From positions 69,923,533 to 69,987,532 of the forward strand of contig CM054120.1 of the NCBI GenBank assembly GCA_028673005.1: DNA of 64,000 nucleotides, written 5' to 3'. Shown here one piece after another: positions 1 through 12,018 of this stretch. The notes below the pieces were generated by a model, which was given only the letters and a program-made list of their open reading frames with translations, had not been told where the DNA came from and did no database searches. How positions within the stretch are numbered: position 1 is the first letter of the stretch; the number at the start of each line of letters is the position of its first letter. This DNA is from Tanypteryx hageni. Its lineage: Eukaryota; Arthropoda; Insecta; Odonata; Petaluridae. Position numbers and translations under genes: made by a program.

Positions 1-1290
1 AAGAATTCCGTGTGGGTCCAACGTGGGACAAAGGCGGGCCATACTCAGCTGAAGTCGACTGCCCCTTTTAATGGCTTCAATCAAATCTTTAAAATAAGAA
101 TTTTGTTCCATCCTTTTCAGCCGATCAAGAGCCGAAGTCCATTCGAATCCTGGGATAGAAAGTTCGAAAGACAGGGGCTTTCCTTTACAAGACTCTATGA
201 ACCTTATAACATACGCCATCACTCTTACCAGTTTAACAAAGGAAGAATATTTTTTCATCCAATCGCAGAGACATTCTTGCCTTTGAGCAAGCCCAACTAA
301 CAAATTTTGCGATTTCAACTCAGGAAGGGGAAATTCTACATCCCTTCCATGAAGATTGGATGGCCACATAGACGCATCCTGCCTAAGAAATTCCGGGCCA
401 TTCCAACACAACTCGCAGGACAACAATTGACGAGGCATAAGCCCGCGCGAGGCACAATCTGCCGGTTTTTTTGCGGTTTCAATATGATTCTAGAAAGAGA
501 AAGGAATAATGAAATTGATTTTTACAACTCTGTTGCCTACAAATGTTTTCAATAAATGAGGCGGTGACTGTAACCAAGCCAAAACTATTTGAGAGTCAGT
601 CCAAGCAAGCGTTCTGCAGCCGTTAAATTTTCCAATAAACATTTTTACTAAACGGGTTAGTAATTTAGCCAACAGAAGTGAACCTAATAATTCTAACTTG
701 GGAATGGATAGAATTTTCAATGGAGCTACCTTTATTTTGGCAGCCAGGAAATTTACTTGTGTTTGTCCCGACTCAGCGACGGATCTCAAATACACCACCG
801 CACCATAGCCGCGCTCGGATGGGTCGCAAAACCCGTGTAATGCGCACTCTTGAATAAAATGCAAACAAACGAGACGGGGTATTTGAATCGGCCGAATGTA
901 ATCGCTCTGCGCTACAAAATTGTCCCATTAAATTTTGATTTCTTCGGGAATAGGATCATCCCACGCTAACTTCACAGTCCATAATGATTGTATCAAGGAC
1001 TTAGCCCAGAAAACAATCGGAGCTAATGCCCCTATAGGGTCGAAAATTCTCGCGATATTTGATAAAAGCTTTCTTTTGGAAGTAACATCTAAATTAAAAT
1101 TTACCTGGCAAGAAAATGTGTCCGACATTGGCGACCAAAACATCCCTAATACCTTCAGGGAGGAAGATTCTGAGTTGTCGAAGTGTGATATCGTCTCACG
1201 TTCGTCTTCGCCAACGTTGGCTAATAATTCCGGGTCATTACTCGCCCACTTTCCAAGGGGAAAGCCTCCAGAGGAATGGTCCTGACTTCG
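1..1290 (-). pseudogene. BEL/Pao retrotransposon pol fragment (RT connection to RNase H region)
   Basis: Read leftward on the minus strand, this is the middle of a BEL/Pao polyprotein. In order it shows GKWASNDPELLANVG (about 1270-1215), NIARIFDPIGALAP (about 1065-1025), GFCDPSERGYGAVVYLR (about 830-780), TLAWTDSQIVLAWLQ (about 610-565) and PADCASRG (about 455-435). These are typical of the stretch after the reverse transcriptase (Pfam peptidase_A17 / Pao RNase H-like). The catalytic reverse-transcriptase motif lies upstream and is absent. An in-frame stop falls at 928-930 and a frameshift near 480-500. The frame is open to base 1, so the element runs out of the window, and an integrase would be expected there. 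A dead fragment of a retrotransposon copied through RNA. Recognition of the family is firm; exact edges are not. Confidence 0.88.
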
Positions 1291-2090
1291 CTTGGATCGT
1301 TTTTTTGGGAAATTTTAAAAATTCTCCCAATTTCGGATTTATTTTTTAAAATGGTTTTCCTGATATTATTTCTACCTTGCGTTAAATGAGACAATGAAAG
1401 GGGAGCAGTAAAGAATAAAAACAGTTATCATTGATGGCCGCAATAACCATAAAACTTTCTACCGAACTGACAAATTTGAGGCATTTTCATTCTTTAAAAT
1501 GAATATATAATAATTTCTGAAAGAAATTGTCAAAAGATTTCCTTGCTTATTTGTTAAATCCTTTAAACGAGAAAATATTTATTAAAGGCTCATTTCTTTC
1601 ACGTGGTCATTAATTAAACACGTTAAATTACTATGCTTAAATTTCTTTTTTATTATTGCATTTTATTTATCGATATTTTTTGAAAAAATTAATCGGATTC
1701 AAACGAATATTTGGTGATAGCTTAAGTGAAAAGTGGAGTTAGTTAACGTCTGCGTGAACGAGTCATGTGAATGTTAAAAAAAGCATTGTTGACATTAATC
1801 CTAAGTGGTGATTATGAAGTGCACAGTCAATTTTAGTGTGGGTATCATGTTATTTATAAGATAATAATGAATCCCATCAGGAATTAAGGTGCACTTAACT
1901 ATTGGAGTGATAAAACTTATAAAAGTGGATTACTCATCCGGAATTTGACGGACTAAAATTTACTCATTCCATTCAAATAACCGCCAGAAAATGGAAGGAA
2001 GATGGTTACGGTGCTTTGTGGGAAATTTTATATTGAGTGATCTAAAGTGAATACCTGTTGTTGATGTATCTAAATCACCAAAAACATGAA
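1291..2090. other. AT-rich spacer between two BEL/Pao fragments
   Basis: No reading frame or RNA gene is recognisable. It separates the minus-strand pol fragment from the plus-strand integrase fragment. It may be where two elements, or two halves of one inverted element, were joined. Confidence 0.5.
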
Positions 2091-2097
2091 ACTCGCA

Positions 2098-2997
2098 TAT
2101 GTAATTACGGAGGACCCTTTTCTTATAAACTAAGCAATAGAAGGAATTCTACGCGGGGAAAAGCGTATTTGTTTGTTCATTTGTTTTGTCACAAAAGCAG
2201 TTCATCTAGAAGTAGTGACTTCGTTATCTACTCCTGCTTTTATAGTGGCCTTTCAACGTTTCATTGCGCGTCGAGGAGTTCCGCGCGTAATTTATTCCGA
2301 TTGCGGCACTAATTTCGTGTGTGCCGATCGATTTTTAAGTGAGTTATACAGATTAATTCGATCCTCTTTTCATAAGGAGGCACTAAACTCGGTTTCTCCA
2401 ACTGCTGGTATACAGTGGAGGTTTAACCCACCGTCAGCACCACATTTCGGCGGTTTGTGGGAAGCTGGAATCAAATCAGTAAAATACCATTTGCCTAGGA
2501 TTCTCCACGGCCATGCTCTAAACTTCGAGGAATTTGTAACATTATTTTGTAAAATTGAGGCAGTACTAAATTCTAGGCCCTTAACGCCAAAATCTTCAGA
2601 TCCCTCGGAGTTTGATTGCTTGACGCCTGGACATTTCCTGGTAGGCGGTCCTCTGATGGACTTGCCGGGTGAATATTCGACCGGATCTGTGCCACTTCCA
2701 ACTCGCTGGAAATTAATCGAGCAAATGCGCCGCCACTTTTGGCGTTGATGGTCTCAAGAGTATTCGCATACTCTACATCAGAGATCGAAATGTACACTGA
2801 AAACCCCGAATATAAAAATAGGTGATTTGTATCTGATTCGTGATTCATATCTTCCCCCTTCGGATTGGAGGATGGGACGAGTTACCCAGAGTTACCCTGG
2901 CTCTACAGGGGTGGTTAGAGTCGTTGAGTTACGGACATCATCGGGTTCCTTAACGAGACCCGTTGTGAAGTTGGTACCGTTACCAACTTCTGAATAA
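2098..2997 (+). pseudogene. BEL/Pao integrase core plus C-terminal DUF5641 domain
   Basis: The plus strand encodes the 3' end of a BEL/Pao pol gene. The integrase core begins near NYGGPF (about 2103), where the family normally has the first catalytic Asp (D-Y-x-G-P); here it is Asn. Then follow FVTKAVHLEVV, GVPRVIYSDCGTNF (second catalytic Asp), PHFGGLWEAGIKSVK (catalytic Glu) and LNSRPL. A frameshift lies near 2165-2180. An in-frame TGA at 2746-2748 interrupts the frame, which then continues through a DUF5641-like tail (WRMGRVT, VVRVVELR, RPVVKLVPL) to the natural stop TAA at 2995-2997. In a live element the protein joins cDNA to host DNA in the nucleus. This copy is inactive: one missing Asp, one shift, one stop. 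It points away from the first BEL/Pao fragment, so either two copies met here or one was inverted. Confidence 0.9.
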
Positions 2998-3287
2998 ATT
3001 TCGCTTTGTTTATTGATTTGGCTGCTCTTGTTGCTTGATTCAAAGATTTTTAAATTCCTTAACTCCCGTAACATTATTCACCTTATCCATGGCCCTACCC
3101 TATTCCTGTAGTCAGCCTCTCCGATGGACCTCTGAGAGCGAAGATGTAGATACTTATACCTATCCTTGGTCAGGAACTGTTTTCGTTTATTTTAGGAAGC
3201 AACAGAGCATGCGCACAAGAAAAGTTTGTTTCAGTTGTTAGTTTTATTCAAGTATTTAAGTGATTATGTAAATTTCATCGAAATTCA

Positions 3288-3310
3288 GGTGGGCGGGATA
3301 TTTGGACGCG
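3288..3310 (+). other. Possible polypurine tract and 3' LTR start of the BEL/Pao element
   Basis: About 290 bases after the pol stop comes GGTGGGCGGG, then ATATTTGG. A purine-rich tract directly before the 3' LTR is expected at this place in BEL/Pao elements. No second LTR is in the window for comparison, so the LTR's edges cannot be fixed. About 3311-3326 and 3591-3606 contain a 15-base inverted match (TAAGGTCTGCTCCG), which could be an LTR hairpin or chance. Confidence 0.3.
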
Positions 3311-3764
3311 TAGTCGGAGCAGACCTTACTGCGATTCCCTTATTTCAAATTCCCTCCACCTGATTTCCCAGCGCTCCCTTGTTCGGTCAGTTTCGACCGA
3401 TAGAGGGCACTGGTTCATAGATGCCTGGAGGAGAGGGGGCAAGGAGTGAGGAGTGCGGAGTGTGGCGGAAGACATCGGACAAGGTGAGCGCTTCCTCATT
3501 TTCTTCCCTTCCTTTTGCTACCCTCTCCCTCCTTCGATCCTTTCAATCATCTCCTGTTCCTTCCCTCTTTTATTTTCTCGTAAGCGACACGTAAGGTCTG
3601 CTCCGGTAGCGTAATTTCTGTTACCTGGCTTCAACGGCCCCGTGTGCCTACAAATATGCTGGTAAAAACTTGAAATATGGCAGAAATAATGCAGTGGCAA
3701 AGGAAAATGTAGGAAAAACATTCAAGGTTTGACTCCAAAGGATGAATTGCATTCACCATAACAG

Positions 3765-4030
3765 AACACGTAAAAATTGACTTTTTAAAGTGCAGGCTGC
3801 TTTCTGAAATTATAATTTTTTTTAAATTGACTCACAGCCTTTAAATCTAGACCATTTTAACGAAAACATGACATGGTTTCTTATTCTGTTCATGTTTTTC
3901 GTATCGAGTTCGAAATTTTTCATTTTAAACGTTTAATTCACATATTTTTGGGAAGTCTTGCCATTTTAACAGGATGTTTCCTTGTCTACCAATTACATTG
4001 TTAAACCTCGAAAACTTATTGTTATCTCAA
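3765..4030 (+). repeat. Dispersed repeat, diverged copy 1 (copy 2 at 59229-59498)
   Basis: This stretch matches 59229-59498 in the same order with many substitutions. Shared blocks are AACACGTAAAAA then GACTTTTTAAAGTGCAGGC, GTTTCTTATTCTGTTCAT, TTTTGGGAA and TTGTTAAAC. Both copies are followed by GA-rich DNA. No reading frame is evident, so it is probably an old non-coding part of an unidentified transposon. Confidence 0.7.
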
Positions 4031-5772
4031 TCCTTATTGGTTTAAGCGCCCTTTGAAAGCTTTTAATTCGAGAAAGAGTGAAAGACAGAAGGAGAGGGAA
4101 ATGATTTTCTGCAAAAAATATTCGTTGCGTTATTAACGAGAATTAATATAAAGAGCTGAAATACTATCCATAATATAGAGCTAAATACAATAATAATGAA
4201 ATAGAAACGGGATAAAATATGAGGAATGTGCTGGACGTTTTAATAAACAACCCGAGAAAAAAAATGTTTTTTGGTGAAGGATTGTGCGCTAGGTTACGGG
4301 AGCTAGGTAGAAGAATGGAGTACATGAGGTTGGTTTGTGAAAAAGGGAGAGAAAGAGAGGATTAAAAGAATCGTAAAAATAACAATAAAAGGCCTTGTTG
4401 TCCTTTCGTTGGTCTGAGTGTAGAATTATTAAAATGCGAATAACTCGATAAAGGATGTGAATAGAAAATTAAATTTGGCATAAATTTATATGAGGCAATC
4501 AGAATTCATTTATTTAGGGTTGACATGGTAATTAAAAAAATAAATACCCGTTTGTGGCAATATATTGAGGGGATATATTGAAATTACTTCCAATAAAACT
4601 AATAATTTTTAATTTAATGAAACGATATTTTGTGTTGACTGAAAATTAAAAAATATAAAATTCACTTTATAGTATGTTCCAGAGAGATGAAATCTATTCT
4701 TGGCCTCATATTCATGCTTAATAAATGCACCATTTTAGTGCTTTAATACGAAGCAGACTTTCATATACTGGTATATCACATTTACTAAATCTATTAAATA
4801 GTTAGGTGGAGGAAGGAAAATGGAATGGAAATGAGCACAAATGGAGGAAGAGGACTTAGCATTTGCACAAGATTACAAGGAGCTGCGGAAAAAAATTACA
4901 ATAATAATTTATTATTCATTCTAAAACACTTTATACGATCGAATCATATGCCAATGCCATATAGTGAAACTTCATAAAACTAAACATAACGTTATTTCTT
5001 TAAATGATAATGCAGGAAATATTTCGAACCGAATTTCCAATAAGATAGGAAAAATAACTTTTTATGATTTTTATTTAAATTTTTTTAAATAAAGCCAATT
5101 TTCTATTAAAAAATTCAAATTGCGATCTTAAAATATTGTTACAACTCAATGCAGTTTATATATGTATTGAATTCATAGTAAGTTACTACATATTTTCCCT
5201 TTGATGGTAAATTGACTATTCGTTCACATTTTATCCTGTTTTACGCGTAAAAATGAGTAAAATAATTCAGTTAACAAGCTGAATTCCTTAAATTGTAAAT
5301 ATTTTATAATTTGATCAAATATTTCAAGTAAACATCTATAGATTCTTCATGCATAATATCTTACTATTTCAATTTTACTTTTATTTTTAGCAAATATTTG
5401 GATAAGAATTTAGCCTCTCTGATAATATATTTTAAACAATAAAATTCAAACAAAGATAATTTTAAAAACGTTGATTTGATTATATCATGAAAGCCAAACC
5501 AGATCATAGAAAATTTTACTGATTTTTCATAACGAAATCACATATTTTTTGATTGATATTGATGCTTTAATACGGGAGAGAGAGGAAGAAAGAAAGGAGA
5601 GAGACAGATGGTGAGAGACAAAATTTAATGTTCCACAAATTAAAAATAGTTTTGGACATACAAGTATAATGTATTTCTTTTTTATAAAATTTCCTTTCGC
5701 CTAAAACAATTTACTACTACTACTATTTTACTCAATTATGTGAATTTAATTTCCATTGATTACTATTAATTG
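4031..5772. other. AT-rich DNA with short GA-rich patches, no gene seen
   Basis: No coding or RNA gene could be recognised. GA-rich patches occur near 4070-4100, 4300-4360 and 5575-5620. The rest is AT-rich and probably decayed intergenic sequence. Confidence 0.5.
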
Positions 5773-7260
5773 CAGTGGTTCCCAACGTGGGCGGTACCGC
5801 CCCCGGGGGCGTTTAAGATTTTTTTGGGTGGTTCTAGACGTTTATTAGTACATTTATACCCTTGGTCATTTTTCGTCAATGCTCACTGCAAGAGGGTCTT
5901 AAGGGTATTGCGATTAAGTTTTTTTTTAATGAGGCAATTAAGCCGTCAAGATAAAGTGAGCATTTAATGAAGTAATTTCTTGATGAAACCCATAAGGGCT
6001 TAACATACTTCCTTGCTTTGAAGGAGAATGTCGAAATCGAAATTCTGTCCATTAATCGTACAACAAATCCGTACTTCAGACAGACTTATCGCTTCATTCA
6101 AAATTTCACTATGCATTGCAAAATGTGGTAATGGGCATAATATTGGAGAGAAATTGATATTGCCAGCAGAGAAGGACGTGAATAGCACAATGATGAGATA
6201 TAATGAAAGACATACTGAACGTGAGGTAACCTCATTAATTCCACTAAGAAACAACTCTATATCAAGAATTATTTTCAAGATGGTTAGTGACATTGAAAGT
6301 CAGTTGTGCAATCAAATACGGAAAACATAATTTGCATTACAACTTGACGAGTCTACATTGCGAGATAATTCGGCCTTACATCCGACTTATGTGCGCTATG
6401 AAAAGGAACAGGAAGTCGTAGAAGAATTTTGTTTGCTAAATCATTAACAACAGATTCCAAGGGTTCGTCGATATTTCAACTTGTTGAGTATTTTTCAAGA
6501 GAAAAATATTCCTCTCACAAACATTATTGAATGTGCAACTGACGCTGCATCAGCTATGATTGGTTGCCAACATGTTTTATATCTCATTTGGAAGATGCAG
6601 TACCCAGTGTCTTAGCCATTCATTTGTTAATCCATCGTCAACATTTGGTTGCAAAAAATTTGAGTGAACGACTGCACAAGTAATTGCATACTGTAATCAA
6701 TGCAGTTGATAAAATCAAGGTTCATCCTTTAAATGAGCGTTTGTTTCGTGAACTATGCCATACAATTGAACAAGGATATGAACGCCTTCTTTTTTACATG
6801 GAAGTTAGATGACTTTCAAAAGACAGTTGTTCGGAGCGGTTTTACGAACTATATGACATAGTAATTGAATTTCTTAAATAATTTGATGAGAAATTTACGG
6901 TAGAAATCGAGATGATGCGACTTGAAGTGGTCTAACAGATATTTTTGAAAAGATTAATGAAGTTAAGGCAAAGCTTCAAGAAAATAAAATAAATTCCATC
7001 AAGGCAAAGGGAACCATTATGGCTTTATCAGCAAATTGGCTTTGCTTAAAAATGAACTTGGCCGTCTAGAACTTTCCAATTTCCATCATTGCAGCAATTG
7101 AGTAGAAACAAACTTCTGAATTGTGTTAGAAATTTATTGTCCTCATCTCGATTTACTTGAGAAAGATATCTTGATAAGGTTTGAGGATCTAAAAGAGTTT
7201 GTCGTGTATGATTGTGTTATTAATGTGTAAATACAAATAACCCCATATATTATGTGACGC
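5773..7260 (+). pseudogene. hAT transposase pseudogene (ZBED5/SCAND3-like group)
   Basis: A hAT-like terminus, CAGTGGTTCCCAACGTGGGC, starts at 5773. The longest open part (6028-6330) resembles the region of ZBED5/SCAND3-like hAT proteins before the catalytic core: FKISLCIAKCGNGHNIGEK, then IPLRNNSISRII. After a stop at 6328-6330 the frame continues with FALQLDEST (first catalytic Asp region) and later CATDAASAMIGCQH (second Asp). Past that point stops and shifts are frequent, and a last recognisable piece, CPHLDLLEKDILIRFEDL, lies near 7140-7200. The right terminal inverted repeat was not found. The intact enzyme would cut and paste DNA with 8-bp target duplications. The family is clear from the motif order; the subfamily name is by resemblance. 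Confidence 0.75.
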
Positions 7261-8779
7261 GTTACTGTCTTAGTTAATAATACTAAAAGAATGTGGAATT
7301 AGGAATCCTCGAAAAATTTTCCAATATGGATGTCTACGAACTGGAATTATTTATAGATTGGTAAATTCATGAGATATTATCATAAATAAATTTCGAGGTG
7401 GTGATTTAGAATAAAATACATACGTATTTTTATTAAGAAACTAAAATATTAAAGTTTCCATTTATAAATCTTCATATATTTTGGTTTATTATAATTCCCG
7501 AGCAGAAAATCTACTATATGCAAAATGTCACTTAATGATCTGATTTTATTATATACTCGCATATATTTATTTACAGAGACTGTTTGTTACTTCTGATATT
7601 ACATTAAATTTAAATAAAGTTCATCTTTCTAACTAAAAGAAAACTAGAACTTCGTAAATTCCAATGCATAACAGTCGTAATTCGGCATGTCCTGTTTTAT
7701 CGATTGTTAAAACATTCATATCTTTGAACTCAATGGACGTATTGAAATAAATTCTTCACTAAAATTAATTTAATCATTTCTTATGCAATTCGTACACTTG
7801 ATGCTGGGGTGTAACAATAACAGTACGCGATTTTGTCGCATGCTACTTTTTTTAATACAGCGATCCAAAAAATGTGTCATTCACTTCATATAAAAATGTA
7901 TACCACTCAATTGGTAACCTATACATTCAAATAATAATACTCATTGTGGAGTATAATGTGTAACGAATGTTTGTTTAAATTGTCGTATTAATAGAATTAG
8001 CCATTACTTCAAAATTACATCAGGAAATAAACGGCAAAATAACATGATTTTTTGACTAAATCTAGATATTGCTAATTATTTTAAAAGATTATTCAAAAAC
8101 GAATTGCATAAATTGATTCTAAGTGAATAGTTTTACTAAAATTAGTAGTTTTTCGCAGAATGTAGTATAAAAATTCCCCTCTCAAATACGAATAAAATAC
8201 CTAGTTCTGCTGAAAATTTAAACTGTAATATAAAGGCAAGATTTGTTTTTGTTCCAATTTTAGCGTATTTCTGAGAAAAACGCTTGTGTATTCGGTTTGT
8301 CTGTCCATCCTTCCGTCTCTTCGGGAAATATCTCTAGAATCCAACAACTTGGAGAGGCCAACTTTTCAGGGTTTGATGGTCTACCTTTTTGGGCGAATAT
8401 AAGTCTAGTCGTGTATTTACATTTCGAAAATTTGAGGTTGACTTATATGCTGGGTCGACTTATATGCCAGCATATATGGTAAGTAATTTATATTGCATAG
8501 AAGGTCTACAACATCTTTTAAAAATAATTTTTGATAGATATAAATAAAAATATTTTAAATATTTTGTTGCCAGTAGATCATGTTAAGAAAACAGGAAAAA
8601 TAAATTAAATAAAACAACCACCAACCTCCAGCTCTCTCTAAACTATTTCAGTCAACCCTTCTGCCCCCTCCCACTCCAAAGAATTTTAAATAGATATACG
8701 GTCGATCACCACTCAAGTGGAAAGTGATAAGTAGATCCCATGCTTGTAAAGTGTGAGCACCCCTGCTCTGAGACATTAC
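7261..8779. other. AT-rich DNA, no gene; possible MITE end near 8440-8480
   Basis: No frame was recognised. The sequence GGTCGACTTATATGCCAGC followed by ATATATGGTA (about 8453-8482) resembles one end of a TA-target MITE, but no matching left end was found. The stretch ending GTGAGCACCCCTG near 8770 resembles a hAT right end, again with no partner. Confidence 0.4.
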
Positions 8780-9240
8780 AAGTAAAAGAATAAAAAATCA
8801 CTATTCAATGCCCAGGAATAGTGGAAAATTACAACTGCCATATGGTTGGCAATGATTTGCTAGACAGTTTGATTGGGCGCTATAAAATAAAATTAATATC
8901 TAGAAAATGATCATGGATTTTTAACCACTTGTTAAATATCATGGCAATCAATGCATGGCTCCTCAGCAGAAGAGCCTAAACCGAAAAGAAGGCAGAAACT
9001 ACCATGGGTCTAGCTGATTTTAAGGCTGAAATAGCCTTCTGCCTAATGACAATGGCAAAACCATAATCACCAAAAATGGGCATCCTTCTTCTATTGAAAC
9101 TCAGTATGAAGAAAGAAAGATGCAGTTCCAATAGAAATTAGGACAGATCGAGTTGACCACTGGCACCTTAGAAAGAAAACCGCCAGAGATGTAAAATACC
9201 AAACTGTAAAGGTTTTTCTTATATAAAGTGTAGTAAATGT
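8780..9240 (+). pseudogene. piggyBac transposase C-terminal remnant with cysteine-rich domain
   Basis: A degenerate plus-strand frame reads CPGIVENYNCHMVGNDLLDS (about 8808-8867), then LIGRYKIKLISRK, stop, INAWLLSRRA, GLADFKAEIAFCLMTMAKP and, after shifts, VDHWHLRKK and IPNCKGFSYIKCSKC. This matches the last third of piggyBac-type transposases: the GGVDLLD region (here G-N-D-L-L-D), the predicted helix after it, a linker, and a Cys-rich zinc-binding tail that binds transposon ends. The N-terminal part with the catalytic Asp residues is gone. No terminal repeat or TTAA pair could be assigned. At least three breaks make it non-functional. It differs from the other piggyBac remnants near 19.7, 28.7 and 57 kb, so several families are present. 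Confidence 0.72.
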
Positions 9241-9897
9241 ATTATTAAACAAAAATTGTAATTACATTCATAATTTTTACTGCAAGGCAGAAAACATACA
9301 TGGAAATAATGCTAAATGATAATAAAACATGATTAATGTAATTGGGTCTACCAACGCAAAATGTAGCATATCTGCTACATACCAAAAAAGTACAATAAAA
9401 TAAAATCAAAGCAACGATAATTTTTAAAATTATACTTTCCACAGTTTAACAGTTACAAATGACAAAAATATAATTTTAAATGTTAAATAAAATGTGAACA
9501 TTAAGTGTCCAATTTTTTCTCACCTGATTGCCTTCCAAGGTCATTTTAGTTTGTACAAGAACTTGATATATAAGCATTATTTTATTATATATATTCAAAT
9601 TTACATAAAAACATTTAGATACAGTTTTTTATAGCATTACAGAACATTATTCTTGCCACTAATATTTTTTGGTAACAGACACCATTGAAACAATGCAAGA
9701 ACTTAGGTAAAAATATTATTTCATTCATTCATTCAAAGAAAAATACAGATACCTTGATAAACCAAATTTTAATAAACAACTACAAACCACATAATTCCAT
9801 ATCTAAACAATTACAGCACCAACTACTTCTATATCTCGCCACCAACAGGTTGCTGCATATTGAAATTCTTTTATCTTTTCTTATCTTATCTTTTATG
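9241..9897. other. AT-rich DNA, no gene seen
   Basis: Only short chance frames are present. Nothing links it to the neighbouring piggyBac remnant or to the Tigger inverted repeat. Confidence 0.5.
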
Positions 9898-11650
9898 TTA
9901 TTTCCATTAACTTTTCTATTACTTTGTTTACCATTTAAGGATCTCTGATAATTCTCTTAGAATTAATTTTGCTTCCTCATGTTCTACATATTTATCCTCA
10001 ATATCAACTGACTATAAAAGTTCTACAAGTTCTTCAGCTAATTCTTCCTGGTAGAGTTCATTAAAATCTCTCTCTATCTCCTCCTGAACGTCGTAGCATT
10101 ATTCCTCAATCTATTATCAACAACTAGATTGTCTTGCTAAGTTCGCTAAACTTGCTGAAAAAAGCTTTCAATTGCACAACTTCAGGTTAACGTTTTTGCC
10201 AGCAGTCATTCATAGTAGAATTTTTACTTTGTGCCACGACTGTTTAATGACTTTACGATTGTCAGAATGTTGTATGACTTCCATAGCTCCAGAACAACGT
10301 ATAATGGATTAGTGTCTATTGCCTACAAGGTATGGCTAAAGCAGTACAGGATGATATACGCTCTGAAAACTACAATTATTCCTTGAGCTAGTGGGTGTCA
10401 CACTGCCCACATGTTTGACGTTCGGAAAAGTAATTGAGCATTGTGATGGTTTTCCGCAAGAGACACTGGATGTCCTGATCCATTGTCAAGGGTGTGATGC
10501 AATTTAAATGGAAAATTCTACTCTCTCTGATCCAGTTTCTTTTTTGAATGAAAAAATTTCCAAACGAGTCTTCAGACAGTTTACCAATAACCCATGTTTT
10601 ATTATTTGATTTCCAGAATACAAGTAACTGCGATTTTATGCTTCCTTTAAAATCATGGTGATTCTCTGATCGATAAGCCAAGATTTTCTAACATTTAAAA
10701 TATTCCAAGGCAATTCCACATAAAAGTAGTTTTATTCGATCTTTTAAAACCTTAAGTCCTGGTGCTATGCGTTCTTCTTGAGAAATTGAGGAATTAATTG
10801 GAATTTTCTCCAAACAAACTGGTTTCATCACAACTAAACATTGGTTTTGGTTTGTTATACTTTGACACAATGGGGTTCAATATCACATTTGGGAATTCTT
10901 TAGCTATCTCCTGATCAGCTTATGTAGTTTCCTCCTACAACATAATATTACTCAAATTAAAACGATTCCTAAAATTTTTAAGCCAGCCCCTAATAGCAGA
11001 AAAACTTTGCAAAGCATTTTCCCCTTCACTCTGTCATATAAATTAAGGATTTTGATTTTTTTTGGTGTCCTCTTTGGTGGATACTTTTCTGTTATATCCT
11101 ATATCCATATGCTCAAAAGATTTTCTATTTTATCAAATCTATTGTGATGATGCATAAAAGAATATTTAATGTCCAAAGGTGCAGCAACACAAATGTTCTT
11201 TGAATTTTGTCCTTGCTTTCCTAACATTGCAAACTTTGACCTATTCACTCCTTATTGCCTATATATAGGGGAAACACTTACAGTGCTTCTTCATTTATCC
11301 AATATACCGCTTTTTTTCCTCTCGACGACATAACTTTATGTTGTCTTTTAGCATCCTGGGCATATCCTCTTGCATAGCACACTTGAAAGACGTTATAAAT
11401 CCAATAGAAGTGTTGAATTTTATAAATAATTGTTAAAAATTCTGAGCAACCTTTCGTTTAAAAGATGATGGGCCACTAATAGCATTTGTTACTCCTAAAT
11501 TGCCAATAGTTAATGATAACACATTTAAAAAACTATATTAAGCTGCACTGCAACAAATTAAAACAGGCGTACTTCTGGAAATGAAATGGAAAATTGAGAG
11601 ACGTCAAACCCCTCAAAACTTATTCAGTGTCAAAAAGAGAGGTCTGAATA
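9898..11650 (-). pseudogene. Partial inverted copy of the Tigger/pogo transposase (left arm)
   Basis: The reverse complement of about 9898-11650 matches 12430-14192 at roughly 96-97% by eye, with lower similarity at the inner ends. It carries the same decayed DDE transposase: ISQEERIAPGLKVLKDRIKL (10767-10708), IKSQLLVFWKSNNKTWVIGK (about 10638-10580) and, in another frame, DNGSGHP. These are hallmarks of the CENP-B/jerky/Tigger family. It lacks both terminal repeats of the right-hand element, so it is a partial copy placed head-to-head rather than a second complete insertion. It cannot encode a working protein. Confidence 0.85.
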
Positions 11651-12018
11651 GTTACACCAAGAGCACAGTACCTCAGGTAAGATGCATAATTACAAAAAGT
11701 TGTTGCAATCGGTTCACATGGGTGTTGTTACATTGCATTCTCATGGGTGTCATTACACTGGGTTCACATGCCTTTCTAATCTGAGATAATACAAAATATG
11801 AGATGCAACATAACCAATAAGGATAGCAATGATAAGTTAAGAGAAGATACAATAAAGTTATTACAGAATTAATGATCATATGTAAAAAAATGCATCCATC
11901 AGAGTATGTGGAAAATTCAAGAAAGTTTCACTCCAATATTAATACAAGATGGCAAATATCATATTTCTAAGTACAAATATTAAAATTAAAATTAAGTAAT
12001 ACTATGAATACATGTATA
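11651..12018. other. Spacer between inverted Tigger arms
   Basis: Unique AT-rich spacer, no gene seen. Near 11710-11780 there is a loose repeat built on GGTTCACATG and CATGGGTGT. Confidence 0.45.

Noticed and set aside
8640..8790. Sequence resembling a hAT right end (GAGCACCCCTG)
   Set aside because: No matching left end or duplication found.
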